From NCBI GenBank assembly GCA_037975125.1, contig CM075850.1, positions 69,235,890 to 69,299,889 on the forward strand: a stretch of 64,000 nt of DNA. Direction: 5' to 3'. The position numbers and the translations under genes are program-made. This document shows, piece after piece, positions 1-13,879 of this stretch. The notes beneath the pieces are model-generated. The model saw nothing but the letters and a program-made list of their open reading frames with translations, was not told the DNA's origin and did not search any database. Positions within the stretch are counted from its first letter, which is position 1. Each line of letters opens with the position of its first letter. Source of the DNA: Latrodectus hesperus (taxonomy: Eukaryota > Arthropoda > Arachnida > Araneae > Theridiidae).

Positions 1-1640
1 AGTGTAAGACTTTGGGAAATACTGAATAAGGAATAGCAGTTACTCCATTTATGAAGTCCATTTTACTGGATAGAATATAATTAACCCTCATTCATTTGAG
101 CGTGAAGATAAAAAGAAAAAAGTCTGCCTTTTTTGAAAAATATTTATCAGACATGAGTGAAAAAGTTAACATGGGACTTTCAGTGCAATGTTTACCTAAG
201 CGGTTTGCCCCCAGGAGATAGCGTTGAAAAAGTATTGGAAAACAAAACACTGTTTCTCTCCATTGTCTTGAAGAATAAAAGGACAAAAAAATGTATAATT
301 TTTAAATATTAAAAAAAGGACTGTTATGTCTTCTACTCTTTAGATTTTAGGCTATTACTAGGAACTCGTCTCAATATACTAGAATACTGTAAACATGATA
401 TGTCGAACATCATATAATGAACAATAATTTGAGACAATACCAGATACTTGATTGATAAACACCTTTCTTCTTATTAAGTAAATAAATTTCTCCAAATAAT
501 AACATATCCTTGAATATTTTTGAATCTCAACACATAGCACCTTACGCATATTTATGTAACGTTTAGATAATAAAAAGAGTCAGCATGATTGAGAGCCGGA
601 AAATGCATTCTAATAGTTATTCCTTTCAGCAAACAAAATTTTGTGTTAAATTAATTTTTTCGCCAGATAAAGCTGAAAAAAAATCATTTTGAAAGGGTTT
701 TGAAAACAAAAATGACTGGGGAAAAATATTTTTCTCAAGTTTTATTAATTTTGTCACTGTGGAGTTTGTTTCAATGTTCTATATTTGAACAAATATTTAA
801 AAAATCAAATTAAATAACATTTCATTCCCTTTTTTTTTTTTGCAGAACTGTTTAGAAATGTTGATCAAAATAATTTATCGGATTTTATTTACATTTTTGC
901 AATATTACTTGTATTTGAATCTCATTATCATTTCTTCATTGCCTTCATTTGTTGAAATATAAAAATTAATAAATATGTTTAAATTCTTTTATTTGTTTTT
1001 ATGTAACTATAATTTTATTATAATTGTCTTTTCTATATTTTATAATTTAGCAAATAAAGGGAATTTTTAAGCATACAGCATTTCATTAGATTTATTTTAA
1101 ACTGAACTGTACTTGAGATATCATTTCATGATAAAAAAAAAGCAGCGTTTTAAAAATATCTAAGAAAATAATAAATAACATTATTTTTACAAATCTCAAT
1201 GTTTCCTCGAAGGTTTTTTGTTTACCTACGATTGTAAATGAAGAGATGTGAAGCGTTGCATGAAAATTTTCATTTCATTTCTTGTTCATTAAATATAATG
1301 TATTTCTTTAATGATAAATGAGCGACAGATGTCATTGTGATTCAAGAAAATGAGCATTATCACGTTGGAAAAACTGGAGTCCAATAAAGGAGAAGTAAAT
1401 AATGATAAGAGGAAAAAAACTAATTTTTTAAGTCGACAATACAGGCAGTTATTGCGATTCATGAGGATATTTCATCTTTTATCTGATAAAAATATTTATG
1501 TGTGTTGAGGTCGATAACCGTGAGGTGAACATATCATGCCAAGTGTCATTGTCAGGAAGAGTTCAAACAGAAGAACTTATGTACATAATAATTCAAAACA
1601 GAGAAATAAAACGGCCGGAAAAATAAAATTCTCCGTTTTA
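1..1640. other. AT-rich spacer, no gene seen
   Basis: Short A and T runs and no open frame with recognisable protein character. The only sizeable frame (minus strand, 92-286) has no family signature and lies in low-complexity sequence. Nothing is supported here. Confidence 0.6.
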
Positions 1641-3590
<1,950 letters not shown>

Positions 3591-3600
3591 ACTATATTTA

Positions 3601-3933
3601 CAATAAATATGGCTCAAGTGTTCAGCACCAATCACTCCCATTGAATGACATTCCAATTTGTCTTAATAAGTGGTAAGAGTAGGCGCTAAGGGGATTCAAG
3701 AAATAGAAGTAGAAAGGTATGGGGAATCCATGTACACTGCTGAAACAATTAACAAAAGTATGGTAGATCATTGTTTAAAAATCATCTATGATTTGCTGTT
3801 AGAAAATTAACAGCAATCCACAGTATACCTCATCTACGTACCATATGCTGTCAATGTAACATCAAGTATAATGAAAGGTGCAGTCTTCACTACTTACCAG
3901 ACGGTATTGGCATATGGCATTCAACAAAACTAA
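3601..3933 (+). pseudogene. Weak coding-like patch, unidentified
   Basis: Base composition is more balanced here than in the flanks. The frame beginning at 3673 runs 86 codons to 3933 with a single internal TAA at 3808. Another frame just upstream (about 3608-3690) also looks coding-like, so a frameshift is possible. I recognise no domain, and 86 codons with one stop can arise by chance in DNA of this composition. It may be a relic of an old mobile element or gene. Treat it as a lead only. Confidence 0.2.
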
Positions 3934-5773
3934 TGGCTATGAAAATTTAATAATCTTTTTTCATTAGAGAATTCTAATGCTATGTTTATCTGACTGAATC
4001 AGGATGTATAACAAAACGGGATAATTCCATTAAGGCAATTAGCCAGTTAGTCACTTTTTGTGATATTTTTCTTTTTAATGGGTATTTAATAATAAGTGCT
4101 GTATTGGAGGATGCAAATGCAAAACAGAGCCTCCTAGTATAACATGTCGACGAACAGTTAAATCTGACCTTCTGCCCTACACTTCGAAATTTGATTACAA
4201 CTTAAAACCTCGTTGCATGTAATTGTTTAAACTATGTTATTAGACTTCATAAACCAAACAATTATTAACCAAGACAGTTATCTTGTATCGGTAAGAGTGG
4301 AAACCAAATATTGAAGAAAATTTGGTAAATATATTCAGATTACGAATGACAAGTTGGTGTTCTTGTAGTTACTGTAATTTTAATCTATTATTTATATTCC
4401 CCTAAATATCCTGATGACGTTTAAGAATATTTCCATGCATATATTGCAGGCAAAAATAACATTCTGCATAATTTTAATCATCAAATAATAGAGTAGAGCA
4501 TAAGCACTACTCAGCTTCTTTTAACTACGAATTTTATCCCATTTAAGCATTAGGTTCTAAACATATCTTAACCGTACTGTAGGAAACCATCTATCTAAAT
4601 CAGTCAAAATTGTCGCATACAATTTTTCTTTTCTTTTATTTGATTTATTCATTCGAAAACTTTCGTTTCCAATGTGCTTTTATACCTCTTCGTTGTTGAC
4701 ATGAAAAAATTTACAGATCTCTCAAACTCTTACACTTCTTACTTCTAGATTTGTTTTTTCTGGTAAATACATTTTATTTTAGAACAAAATGTTCACTGGT
4801 ATTTTGTTAACATTTCTTTGAGGCAGTAAATTTAACGTTAGGTAATTTTAACGTATGTTATCGTAATAAATATTTATTTAAAAGAATATTAATCAACAAA
4901 ATATAAATCAGCGATTGTGAATAATTTTTAATTCATTGTAATAAATAATTATATTTGGAAATATTAATTTCAACTGTAAAATGTTGAAAAAATGTATTAC
5001 GTAATATTTATTATTAAATTACAATTGTTTACATTTACATTATATATATATATAGTAAATGGATTATATTTTAAAACTTTTTTTCTCTCTTAAAAAAATT
5101 TACTGATAATTCACACTGTAAAATATTCTACTTTAACTTTTATTTACAAATTTTATAAGCAAAAAATCGAAATACATTTTTGTCTTAAAGGAAGTGAAAA
5201 AATAAAAGAAATTGTAGCTTAAGATGTAACTTAAACGATATTCAAATTTTATTCCAAATGAAAGTTACATTCAAAATTTTTTTAAGAAAACTTAATAAAG
5301 CGCTAATCTTAGATTATATAAATGTTAAAAAAATTCTTAACGTATATCATTATATTATAATTTATATTGCTACTTAGAAATATATCGTCTTCAGTAAAAG
5401 TTTACCTAGAATTTTTAACTTTCTAATGTGAAAGTGATTCAGGAAAATAGAAAAACTTTTAATTAAAAACTGGTTATATATGCTGAGATATTTACTTCTT
5501 ATATATATATAAAAATTATAGTTTCAAAATCAAAAGATGTGCAAAATACTTTGATTAAAATATTTCAAATTAGGACAATCTTTGGTAAGGTTTTATGTTT
5601 GGTTTCATAATTATTTCACTAGCATAAAATAAAATCTTCAGTTACAAATTTCAAAAAAATGAATAAATTTCAGACGATAAATTAATTTTAAATTTGATTA
5701 ATTTTAGAATTTTCAAAATTGATGTATTAGATCAAAATATGTATCCAAGTATTTTTCTAGCAATATACATACA

Positions 5774-5776
<3 letters not shown>
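3934..5776. other. AT-rich spacer, no gene seen
   Basis: Mostly AT-rich. The first 600 bases are slightly GC-richer but hold no recognisable frame. Short TA runs occur at about 5040 and 5502. Confidence 0.5.

Positions 5777-5856
<80 letters not shown>
5777..5856. repeat. (TA)n microsatellite, ~80 bp
   Basis: Pure TA dinucleotide run. The minus-strand frame across it is a Tyr-Ile repeat, not a protein. Confidence 0.97.
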
Positions 5857-5859
<3 letters not shown>

Positions 5860-7119
5860 CAGTAATAAATTAGGGACGATGAAATGAAAATTATGAAAAC
5901 AATAATATATATAAAACACAGTAATAATTTTTCCTTATGTTACTGTTCTATTAGTTAATAACTTGCAAATTTACACTTCGATATCCATGCAAACATATGT
6001 TTATTTTACTACACTTATGCATGGCCTTTGTTAATAAATGAGCATTTTATCTTTGTTTTACGATCTTTGTCTTATTACTGTCCAATTTTTCTTGATCTAT
6101 TTTATGTACTTAAATCAAGTAAAATTAATTGCTTATTTATATAAATAGCAAGTAAAATTTTTCATTGTATAGTTTCAGAATATTCGATGAGCTTGTGAAG
6201 AATCTTATGTTTGAAATGTTACATTTAATTAATTACAGCATCCAACATAAAAACTTTTAGAAATATAAAACGGTGCATAGTGTGAATAATTAATTTTCGT
6301 TTAAATTTAATTTTTTGAAAGTTCTATTATTTATCAGAACTTTTAAAAATTCATTTATGTAAAAAAATGTCCTTTTTACATCATTTAAATTTTGTTTATT
6401 CAAAAAATATATCGCACATGTTTTTTTAAAGTGACTCAGCTAAGAAACCGCTATTTTTTAATAATAACCATAGTAAAAATTCAACTCATTTACGAATGTC
6501 ATTTAGTAAATTATATTTTAATATTAAATGAATGTTTTCTCACTTTTTCATATTCTTTCCAGCGTACATAAATGTTTTGTGATATTCAAGAGAAGTTCAA
6601 AATCCATGTTCCAGTTCAAAAAATTTAGAATTATTCTTCTCTACTAAGAGTCAAAAGAAAAATTTTCAAAAATTCAACTTACTAAGGAGACAAAATTTCC
6701 GACAAAGTTAAATATAGATAAATCAAATAAAATTGTGAGAAAATATTTAATATTCAAGAGAAATCTTTCATTTTTTCTTTTTTTTGCGCCTACATAAATT
6801 ATAGATTATTGTCTCCAAGATTTAATTCAAATTCTCATCATAGAAGAGGTTTAAGCTTTAAATTCTTAATTTTTAAATTTCTCAAGAATATGTATGACGC
6901 AAAGAAAAATTTATATTGTTGAGGTTTTAAGGTGAATTATTCATTCTTCTTCTAATCATATCTTTTATTAGAAAACTAAATAAACTAATTTAACAAATAA
7001 ATTACGTTAGTTTTTCTTATAAAATAACATACATATGCCGTCACAAAAATATAATTTTAAATCCGATTATTAATTTTAACTTAAACTAGAAAAGAATGCA
7101 AAGAAAACAAGGAAAAGTT

Positions 7120-7700
7120 AGACGCTGTTGGTATTCAAGATTATACTCGAAAGGTTTCTGTTTATTTTCTCTTTTCAGCGAAACGGAAAAAAAAATGTGT
7201 TCCTGTGCTAGCCGTCTGGTTTTCTCCGGATCGGAAACATTGACAAGGCAGTTTAGCTTCTGTTGATCTCAAGCGCTAGTACGCAGATCGAAGTTGTAGT
7301 GTTTGACCGTTGCTATGGCTTCAATAATAGGTTTCTCTTTGTTTTCCTTTCGAACGTCCATATCACAGTCTCCAAAGTAGAATTTCTTTTATTTTCCATC
7401 ATGGATGCGCATGTGTTTTAACTGAATCAAAAATGTTCTTTCTTTTAGATAATTTATTTAATCACTAAGCGTTAGTATCGTTTGGTAACCCTTTCTTTGC
7501 TCGCAGAAAAACGAATTACGTTTAAAATATCGCTTGTCGATGTTCAGAGAAATAAAAAACAGGAGGGTGGGTTCGGAGGAGATATTTTAACCGTTTCAGC
7601 CGAAGGGGATCAATGAAGGCTTCATGAATTATGCATTAAAGGTAGGGTAGGTAATGGTAAAAAGTCACGGAAACCCTTGACTTTGATGGAAGTTTGAAAA
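7120..7700. other. GC-richer island, possible exon or promoter
   Basis: This stretch is clearly less AT-rich than its flanks. It holds an acceptor-like pyrimidine tract ending TTTTCTCTTTTCAG near 7180, then a short frame starting with ATG at about 7196 that stops after some 23 codons. No protein family is recognisable and no donor site is convincing. It could be an untranslated or short coding exon, a conserved noncoding element, or chance. The rest of 5857-8528 is plain AT-rich spacer. Confidence 0.2.
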
Positions 7701-8527
7701 TTACGCAGTTAAGAAAATGAACAAAAAAAAATCGAACAAAAGCATATTTTGAAGTGAAGTGAAAAAGGTATTATGTATTTGTCATGTTCAATATCAAAAA
7801 GGGATAAATGAATAATTAAATATAAGTATAAGGAAATACGCGTCTTATGAAATTGTTATAATGTTGACATTTTAATGTCAGAAATTATGGAATATTTAAT
7901 AATTATTCTGCACTCATTTGACATTTAAGTGGTTTCAATAAAAAATACTTTAGATTTTAATAAAAGGCGCATACATTGAGTGGAATTTTAGAATAAATCT
8001 CGATGCATTATTTTAAATTAACTATATTTATATTCATTTTAAACAACGCCTTTATTATTTTTGTTTGAAATAATCGTTATTTATCAAATACAATTAATAT
8101 AAAAAATAATATATTAATCCATGAAATATTCTTTTTAGTTTACAGAATGTGAATCAGTCATCATTGGTAATAAATGTGTGATTCTACAAAACAAAATATT
8201 ATAAACTTTTTTGTTTATAAATGATTTCTGTTGCACTGCTCTTCAAAATCAAAGTTAACAACACATTTGGAAGACTATTTTATAGCTTTAAATGCTCAGT
8301 ATTGTAGAGATACGATTTCTCGGAAACTACCTCAAGACTCATTGCTCTATCTTGATTAATAATACCAAATTAAACTGTATAGACAACTTATTAAAAGGCA
8401 CTTTTAATTCGAAGACTAACTATATGTGTTCCTTCAAGCAGTTTTATAGAGGATACCATCTACCTTGGACAGATCTAGTTTGTAACCATATCCGCCTTAG
8501 TGACGATTCAAGATTCAACACACAAAT

Positions 8528-8528
<1 letters not shown>

Positions 8529-8612
<84 letters not shown>
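8529..8612. repeat. (CA)n(TA)n compound microsatellite
   Basis: About ten CA units pass directly into about 64 bases of TA. The frame through it on the plus strand (8292-8648) is Thr-His then Ile-Tyr repeat and is not a gene. Confidence 0.97.
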
Positions 8613-8617
<5 letters not shown>

Positions 8618-9850
8618 TAACTATACTAAAAACAAGCAAAAACTTTAAGTACACAAAAAATATTAACTTAGTAATTTAAAAATGCATATACTAAACTTGT
8701 CGTGAATCATGATACATTTATAGTTTTCTCCTAAAACTGCAATCTTTATTTTTAAAGTGAAAGCTATTTTTAAAGTCACTAGTTAAATATTTCTTTCAGC
8801 CACTAAATATGCTAAAAATTCAGTATGCAACTTACTTACTAATGAGCTCTGAAGAGTAAGTAACTTAATTTTTTTGCAAAATCAATATGGCATCTGGTAT
8901 TGATCCCTTAGACTTCAATACATCTTTCCCGCTTAACATGTAATTTTTCTCTCAACCCTTTCAAATTAATCAATCAATACATACACATATATATAAACGA
9001 ATATTTCAAATTAAGCATTTAAAAATGCATTTCTTTAAAAAACGTCTTGTGTTTTTATGATATAATTCCATTTTTTAAATTAGTAGAGAGACTCACTTAA
9101 ACTTTTGAAAAAAATCTATCTTTTTGTAATAAAGAAAAAAAACTAAACATTTCGTTGACAAATAAATGAGACATATTACTAAACAATGGCAAATAACTGA
9201 ATTTTTTATAATTATATACTAATTAACGTTATAAGCAATTTTACTTCAACTTAGGGCGTATCTATAAATCTTTAGTAGTTCTATTAAAAAAGGAATTAGT
9301 CTCAACACACCCATATTATCTATTTAAGTAACAAAAGCTACTCTAAAAATGCATAAGAATAATAAATGAATTTAAGATTAATCATTTTCTAATGGTCTTT
9401 AAGCTGTGGGAATTAGTTTTATCAAAGTAAAATTTCCTCTGTTGCCTGTTGAGCTAATATGTGTGTCAACATTGTTAACTTGCATTATAGGAATAAAAAG
9501 ACAACCGATAATTTGTTAACTGGAATGTATAAAATAAAAATATATTAAAATGTATAACTATCCATTCTATAAAAGTAAGATTCTTACATTTTTTATAAAT
9601 TATCAACATTGAAAAAACAATATTTTGCAAGACACTACTTTTATTCCAATAAAACATGGAAGTTAGGCGTATATTGCTTGGCAAATCCCAATTATTTGGC
9701 AACTGAGTGAGTATATTAAAAACTAATATGTACTTAAATACAAAAAGCATCCAATTACCCGTTATGTCTAAATAAAAAAAAACTAATTCCTAATGAAGAA
9801 GCATTTCAATGTAAACAATGTAAAGATATTGAAACTTTTCTAACAACTGC
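8613..9850. other. AT-rich spacer, no gene seen
   Basis: No recognisable element. The minus-strand frame at 9475-9750 (91 codons) is rich in Phe, Ile, Asn and Tyr as expected from AT-rich noncoding DNA and matches no family I know. Confidence 0.5.
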
Positions 9851-9851
9851 A

Positions 9852-9938
9852 TTGGCTAACGGCGTAATTTCAACAGCGGATGGGATTGAACCCGAGACCT
9901 TTCCCTCTGAATAGAGATGTCATATCACTAAGTCACAG
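9852..9938 (-). repeat. tRNA-derived SINE head (fragment)
   Basis: On the minus strand the sequence holds a pol III A-box-like motif (GTGACTTAGTGA, at 9925-9936 on the plus strand) and, about 40 bases on, a good B-box-like motif, GGTTCAATCCC (9882-9892). Their spacing is that of a tRNA. There is no intact cloverleaf with paired acceptor ends, so this is a SINE head or tRNA relic rather than a working tRNA gene. No (CAA)n tail or TSD was seen. Confidence 0.55.
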
Positions 9939-10050
9939 TGAGTTCAAGCAGAAACTTTAGGCTGCTTTTCTAACAAAAAAGGAAAATCTACAAATTTTTA
10001 CGTTGTGAATAATTTTTTTAAATATAAGTATTTTTATGCTACATATTGTG

Positions 10051-10570
10051 TGATTAACCGTGCAAACGTTTTAGACGAAGGCCTTCAATCGGAGGATATC
10101 ACCCGTATGGACTGGCCAGCATACTCACCGGACTTGAATCCAATAGAGCATGTGTGGTACATGCTTGGCCGACGAATTGCAGCCCGTCAATCCCCTCCCA
10201 CATGTCTACCAGAACTTTAAAGAGCATTGCTTGATGAATGGTGTAATACTTCCCAAGATCAGATAGATAATTTGATATTAAGCATGCCTAGGCGTTGTAC
10301 AACCTGTATTGCATCGTCTGGGGGGCATACTATATATTAACCATTGTACCAACCATGTTATATTGGTTTTTGTAAATAGGTTCTTTTGTGAAATTTGCTC
10401 CAGGGAATAAAAATCTCAGTTTTTATTTGTGATGTCAAACATATAGCATCTTTTTTGCTCTTTACCTTTTGTTTAATAAATAGACTTTACAAATAAGTCA
10501 CATTTGTTTTGCTTCTGTTTCTTTCTTTCCCAGAACTTGCATTATCCTTAATTTATGGACACAAGTGTAT
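10051..10570 (+). pseudogene. Tc1-like transposase, 3' half of element
   Basis: The frame contains the block MDWPAYSPDLNPIEHVW, typical of the C-terminal catalytic region of Tc1/mariner-superfamily DDE transposases; the E in NPIE is the third catalytic residue. It continues with an LGRRIAA segment and, past an in-frame TAA at 10218, the usual tail ending in a GGHT motif with the natural stop near 10338. The N-terminal DNA-binding domains and first catalytic Asp are missing, because the element is cut at about 10051. Downstream, the motif ending in GGACACAAGTG at about 10557-10567 followed by TA looks like the right terminal inverted repeat. A dead, 5'-truncated cut-and-paste element. Confidence 0.85.
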
Positions 10571-11096
10571 TATCCTTGTTTTGATTTATATATTATCAAT
10601 TATATGTAAATGTTTTTCAAAGTCTTATAGTAATGAATTCAATGAATATATAATGTTTAGCAAAATTTGAATATGATTTTGGAAAAACGATTCATATCTA
10701 GGCCAGATTGAATGTATCAAATTTTAAATAGATGCGTATTCAAAAACAGAGATGATCATAAGGGTTTGAGTTCCATGAAATTAATCATTCGAAATTTTAT
10801 TACTCGTATAAGAATATTTATCAAGAACAATTTAAAAATGTACAAATTATCAATTAAGCCAAATTTTTATTTTTTTCCTCTATGTCTCTTTAAAATCTCA
10901 TATCTTCTTAAAATTTTCTTAAATTTCTTTACTCAATATGATATAAGTCATTTTGTTATATTAGTTTTTATAAGAGAACTTCATTGAAGTTTTTTTTGCT
11001 CAGTATAGTTTTTCATTTAATGTAAGATATGAAACATGTAAAAATTTGTAATGCAAGATATAGAGCCTGTGCTTTTATAAGTGTAAGTGGAGAAAT
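10571..11096. other. AT-rich spacer, no gene seen
   Basis: The 91-codon plus frame at 10712-10987 is Phe/Ile/Lys-rich and unlike any family known to me. No other structure was seen. Confidence 0.5.
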
Positions 11097-11337
11097 CTAT
11101 AAAATAATACGCTGGTGTGGCGTGGATGTGGAGAGGAGGGTCTCAGGTGTGGCCTCGTCACCTGACCGTGGTTCAAAATTATGAGGCACCTTAATAGAGC
11201 AAAGTCGTACTTCCACCTTCGTGGTGCTCTGATCCAAAACGAAAGACGCTCTCCATTGACTTAAATTCGCATAGCCAACGGCATAGCGAGCTTGGTTTGA
11301 CCAAGTGTCATAAACAACAACAACACTATAAAATAAT
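11097..11337 (+). repeat. 5'-truncated SINE copy 1 with 12-bp TSD
   Basis: The insert (11109-11325) is flanked by a perfect 12-base target-site duplication, CTATAAAATAAT, at 11097-11108 and 11326-11337. It starts mid-element (GCTGGTGTGGCGTGG) compared with the longer copy at 47.1-47.6 kb. It carries the shared 3' module from about 11196, beginning AGAGCAAAGTCGTACTT, and ends in the hairpin CTTGG-TTTGA-CCAAG and a CAACAACAACA tail. The 5' truncation, 3' tail and TSD together show target-primed reverse transcription. Minus-strand reading frames inside it are not genes. Confidence 0.93.
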
Positions 11338-11548
11338 TTTAATTTCAAGAAGCATATGAAATGAAAAAATAAAGAGAAATTCTAATATTGATAAAAAGTA
11401 AATAACTCACAAACGGCAAAGGCAATAGCAACATTTATGAAAATTAATATACTTTATGAATAATTCCATTCTACGTTCCATGCAAACTTTAAGTTTTAAG
11501 TCCTAGTCTAATTAGCCCTTTGTTGCATGGGATTGCATGAGATTGCAA

Positions 11549-13169
11549 TTTTTATTAGCAAAAAACTGAATCAGGTACGATTTGACATCATCATCATTTT
11601 TGAAATTTTTACCATTCAAGGAGTTTTGTAACGATCGAAACAAAAAGTAATCAGATGGTGCAAGGTCAAGCCTATATAGTGGATGTAGAAAAACATCCCA
11701 ACCAAGCTCCAATAATTTTCGCCGAATGACCAAAGATGTGTGTGGCCTTGCATTGTTATGATGGGATACAACACCTTTTCTATTTGTCAATTCGGGCCGC
11801 TTTTCTTCGACTGCATTGTTTAATTTCGTTAGTTGTTCAATGTAGACATCAGGATTGATCGTTCGGTTGGGTGGTAAGAGTTCAAAGTAGACAATTCCTT
11901 TGTAATCCCACCAAACTGATAAGAAAACCTTCTTTTGATGAATATCAGCTTTTGATGTTGTTGTTGTTGCTTATCCCCGACTGGTGTGACCGTACCATCA
12001 CACCAGCCCCATGAATCCAAAATTAGTCAGTATCTCAAGCACCACCTCCGGTCTCAACTCCATGTCCTTTCTCTCACACCCAATGCACTGAAAAATATGA
12101 GATGGGGAGGCCTGAACCACTCGACATTTGGGACAGAGAGGGTAGACCTTGGTACCAGAGACGTGTCTCTGAGCAAGCAAGTAGCCACTTCGCAGTCTTG
12201 TCCAAGCTGTTTGGCTGCATCTCTTGTGTTTACCCACTAGTGCGGAACCAGGATGTTTACATGTGTACCATTCGTGGGTAAGAAGGGTATCCCTAAAAGT
12301 AGCATCCTAACTCTAGAGGTCAGCTCTGAGGACGACAAGCAGTCTCCAATGATGATATTCTGTAGGCTTCCATCCTTGGCCAACGCTTTTTACCAATGTG
12401 CTTGGCCAATGTTGTTTGAGTTGGTTCACCTGGCCTGCTCCACGATCTTTTCCGCTTGATATTGTTATAAGCAACCCATTTTTCATCGCCAGTTATCAGT
12501 CGTTTTAAAAATGGATCATTTTCATTACGTTTCTTTAGCAAATCGCAGCTGTTAATGCGTTGCATTAAATGCGTTTCTTTCAGTTTGTGAGAAACCCATG
12601 TATCGAGTTTTTGAACATAGCCAAGTTATTTTAAGTGATTTTCAATGCATGTATGTGATACATGAAGCTTCTCTGCAATCTCACGTGTTGTACAGTGACG
12701 ATCCGAATCGATTATTGCTTTGATTAGGTCGTCATCAACTTCAACTGGACGACAAGAGCGTTTTTCATCTTTGAGTGAAAAATCACCAGAACGAAATTTG
12801 ACAAACCAATTTTGACACTGCCGTTCTTTTAAAGCTTCGTCACTACAAACAGCACATAACTTTTTATGTGCTGTTTGTAGTGACGTTATGAGCTTTTTAT
12901 GTGCGTTATGAGCTTGCGATGCGTTTTTCCCTTTGCGGAAATAAAAAAGCAAAATATGACGAAAATGTTCCTTTTGATTTTCCATTTTTCAACGAACGCC
13001 AAACGAAAACTACGCAACCGATCAAAAAACTTTTTTTACTGATTGACAGCTGAATTGCCAACTATCAAATAACAAAAAGTCTTTTACATTTGTACAACGT
13101 CTGCAAACCTAAAAATTCAACTGAAGCCATCTATGAGTAAAATCCGCAATTACTTAGTTGCGAACCCAA
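11549..13169 (-). pseudogene. mariner transposase pseudogene, interrupted by LINE
   Basis: A mariner-family element read on the minus strand. Its 5' terminus is TTGGGTTCGCAACTAAGTAA at 13150-13169, next to a TA target at 13170. The frame starts at 12985 with a helix-turn-helix N-terminal domain (recognisable blocks KFRSGDFSLKDE and TTREIAEKLHVSHT). An in-frame TAA follows at about 12628. The catalytic region then has ITGDEKWV (first Asp present), NNARPHTS and DLAPSDYFLF (third Asp present). In the second catalytic block the usual HDNARPH reads HNNARPH, so the catalytic Asp is lost. About 130 codons later the similarity stops at 11549, so the last part of the protein and the 3' terminal repeat are missing. 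A LINE fragment is inserted at 11955-12409. A small internal tandem duplication sits at 12840-12915. The element cannot be active. Confidence 0.92.
11955..12409 (-). mobile_element. Non-LTR retrotransposon (LINE) 3' end, nested
   Basis: Inserted within the mariner catalytic region; mariner reading resumes exactly on either side, with a short overlap (ACAACAT on the minus strand) at both junctions. On the minus strand the fragment encodes the C-terminus of a LINE reverse transcriptase polyprotein. The frame at 12237-11998 has SQTAWTRLRSGYLLAQ and a Cys-Cys-His-Cys cluster (CPKC, then HIFQC), and it ends at a natural stop. A short 3' UTR follows, containing a perfect 7-base hairpin (GGTGTGA/TCACACC) and then GATAAGCAACAACAACAAC. 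Upstream parts show stops and frame changes. This tail resembles that of the SINEs in the window. 5' truncation is normal for LINE insertion. Confidence 0.85.
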
Positions 13170-13879
13170 TAAAATGCCACAAACTGTTATTTTATTATTT
13201 TGCTATTGTGGTCGTCTTGTGACAGTTTGATTCTTCAACACTTATCTTCTTTCTTTTACAGATTGAATATATGTCGCCTATAAGAATTTTCTTCAAAAAT
13301 GGGCAATGAGCAATGATCAGATTAATTTGGTCATCAGGCGCCAAAAATGTAGACATTCAAAGTAGATTAACTCGCAATATGTATTGTCACTTAAAATTGC
13401 GTTTTTGTTGATCGATATTTTAAAATAGTTGTACAAATATAACGTATGAAGCGGGAACAAGTTGGCCTTCGAATATCGCGACGAATGACGGCATGCAACA
13501 TGATCGAAAGATGGTTTTGAAAAATAAGTAAATTACTATCGATAAAATAGCATCAGTTTTGAATATGCTTGCCAGAAATCCGGGTTTTATGACAAAATCC
13601 AGATGTTCCGGCTAATTTACTTCACCTACCGGTAAAAATCAAATTTAAATTTGTAGATAACCAAAAAATTCTAAAAAATAATTAAATGTAGAGGATTATT
13701 TAGGACTGTGCCATTTATTTCTTTTATATACAAGGTGTATTAAATACTTAATCTTTGGGTAAAAGTTTTGTAAACGCTGAATTGTTTTTACTGGTCGATA
13801 TGACAAAAAAATCATGTGGATTGGAAAAATGCTGGCGCTTCTACTGAAATTATTAATATCAGTCTTCGTGATATACCCA

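Noticed and set aside
9852..9938. Functional tRNA gene
   Set aside because: A- and B-box-like motifs are present but no paired acceptor stem or anticodon arm could be drawn. Better explained as a SINE head. The same judgement applies at 30248-30310 and 55598-55660.
11986..12240. 84-codon plus-strand frame over the LINE fragment
   Set aside because: Antisense shadow of the LINE C-terminal frame, which has the recognisable Cys/His motif on the minus strand.
12320..12565. 81-codon minus-strand frame that appears continuous
   Set aside because: It is a chimera: mariner catalytic sequence up to about 12410, then LINE sequence read across the insertion junction. Not a protein.
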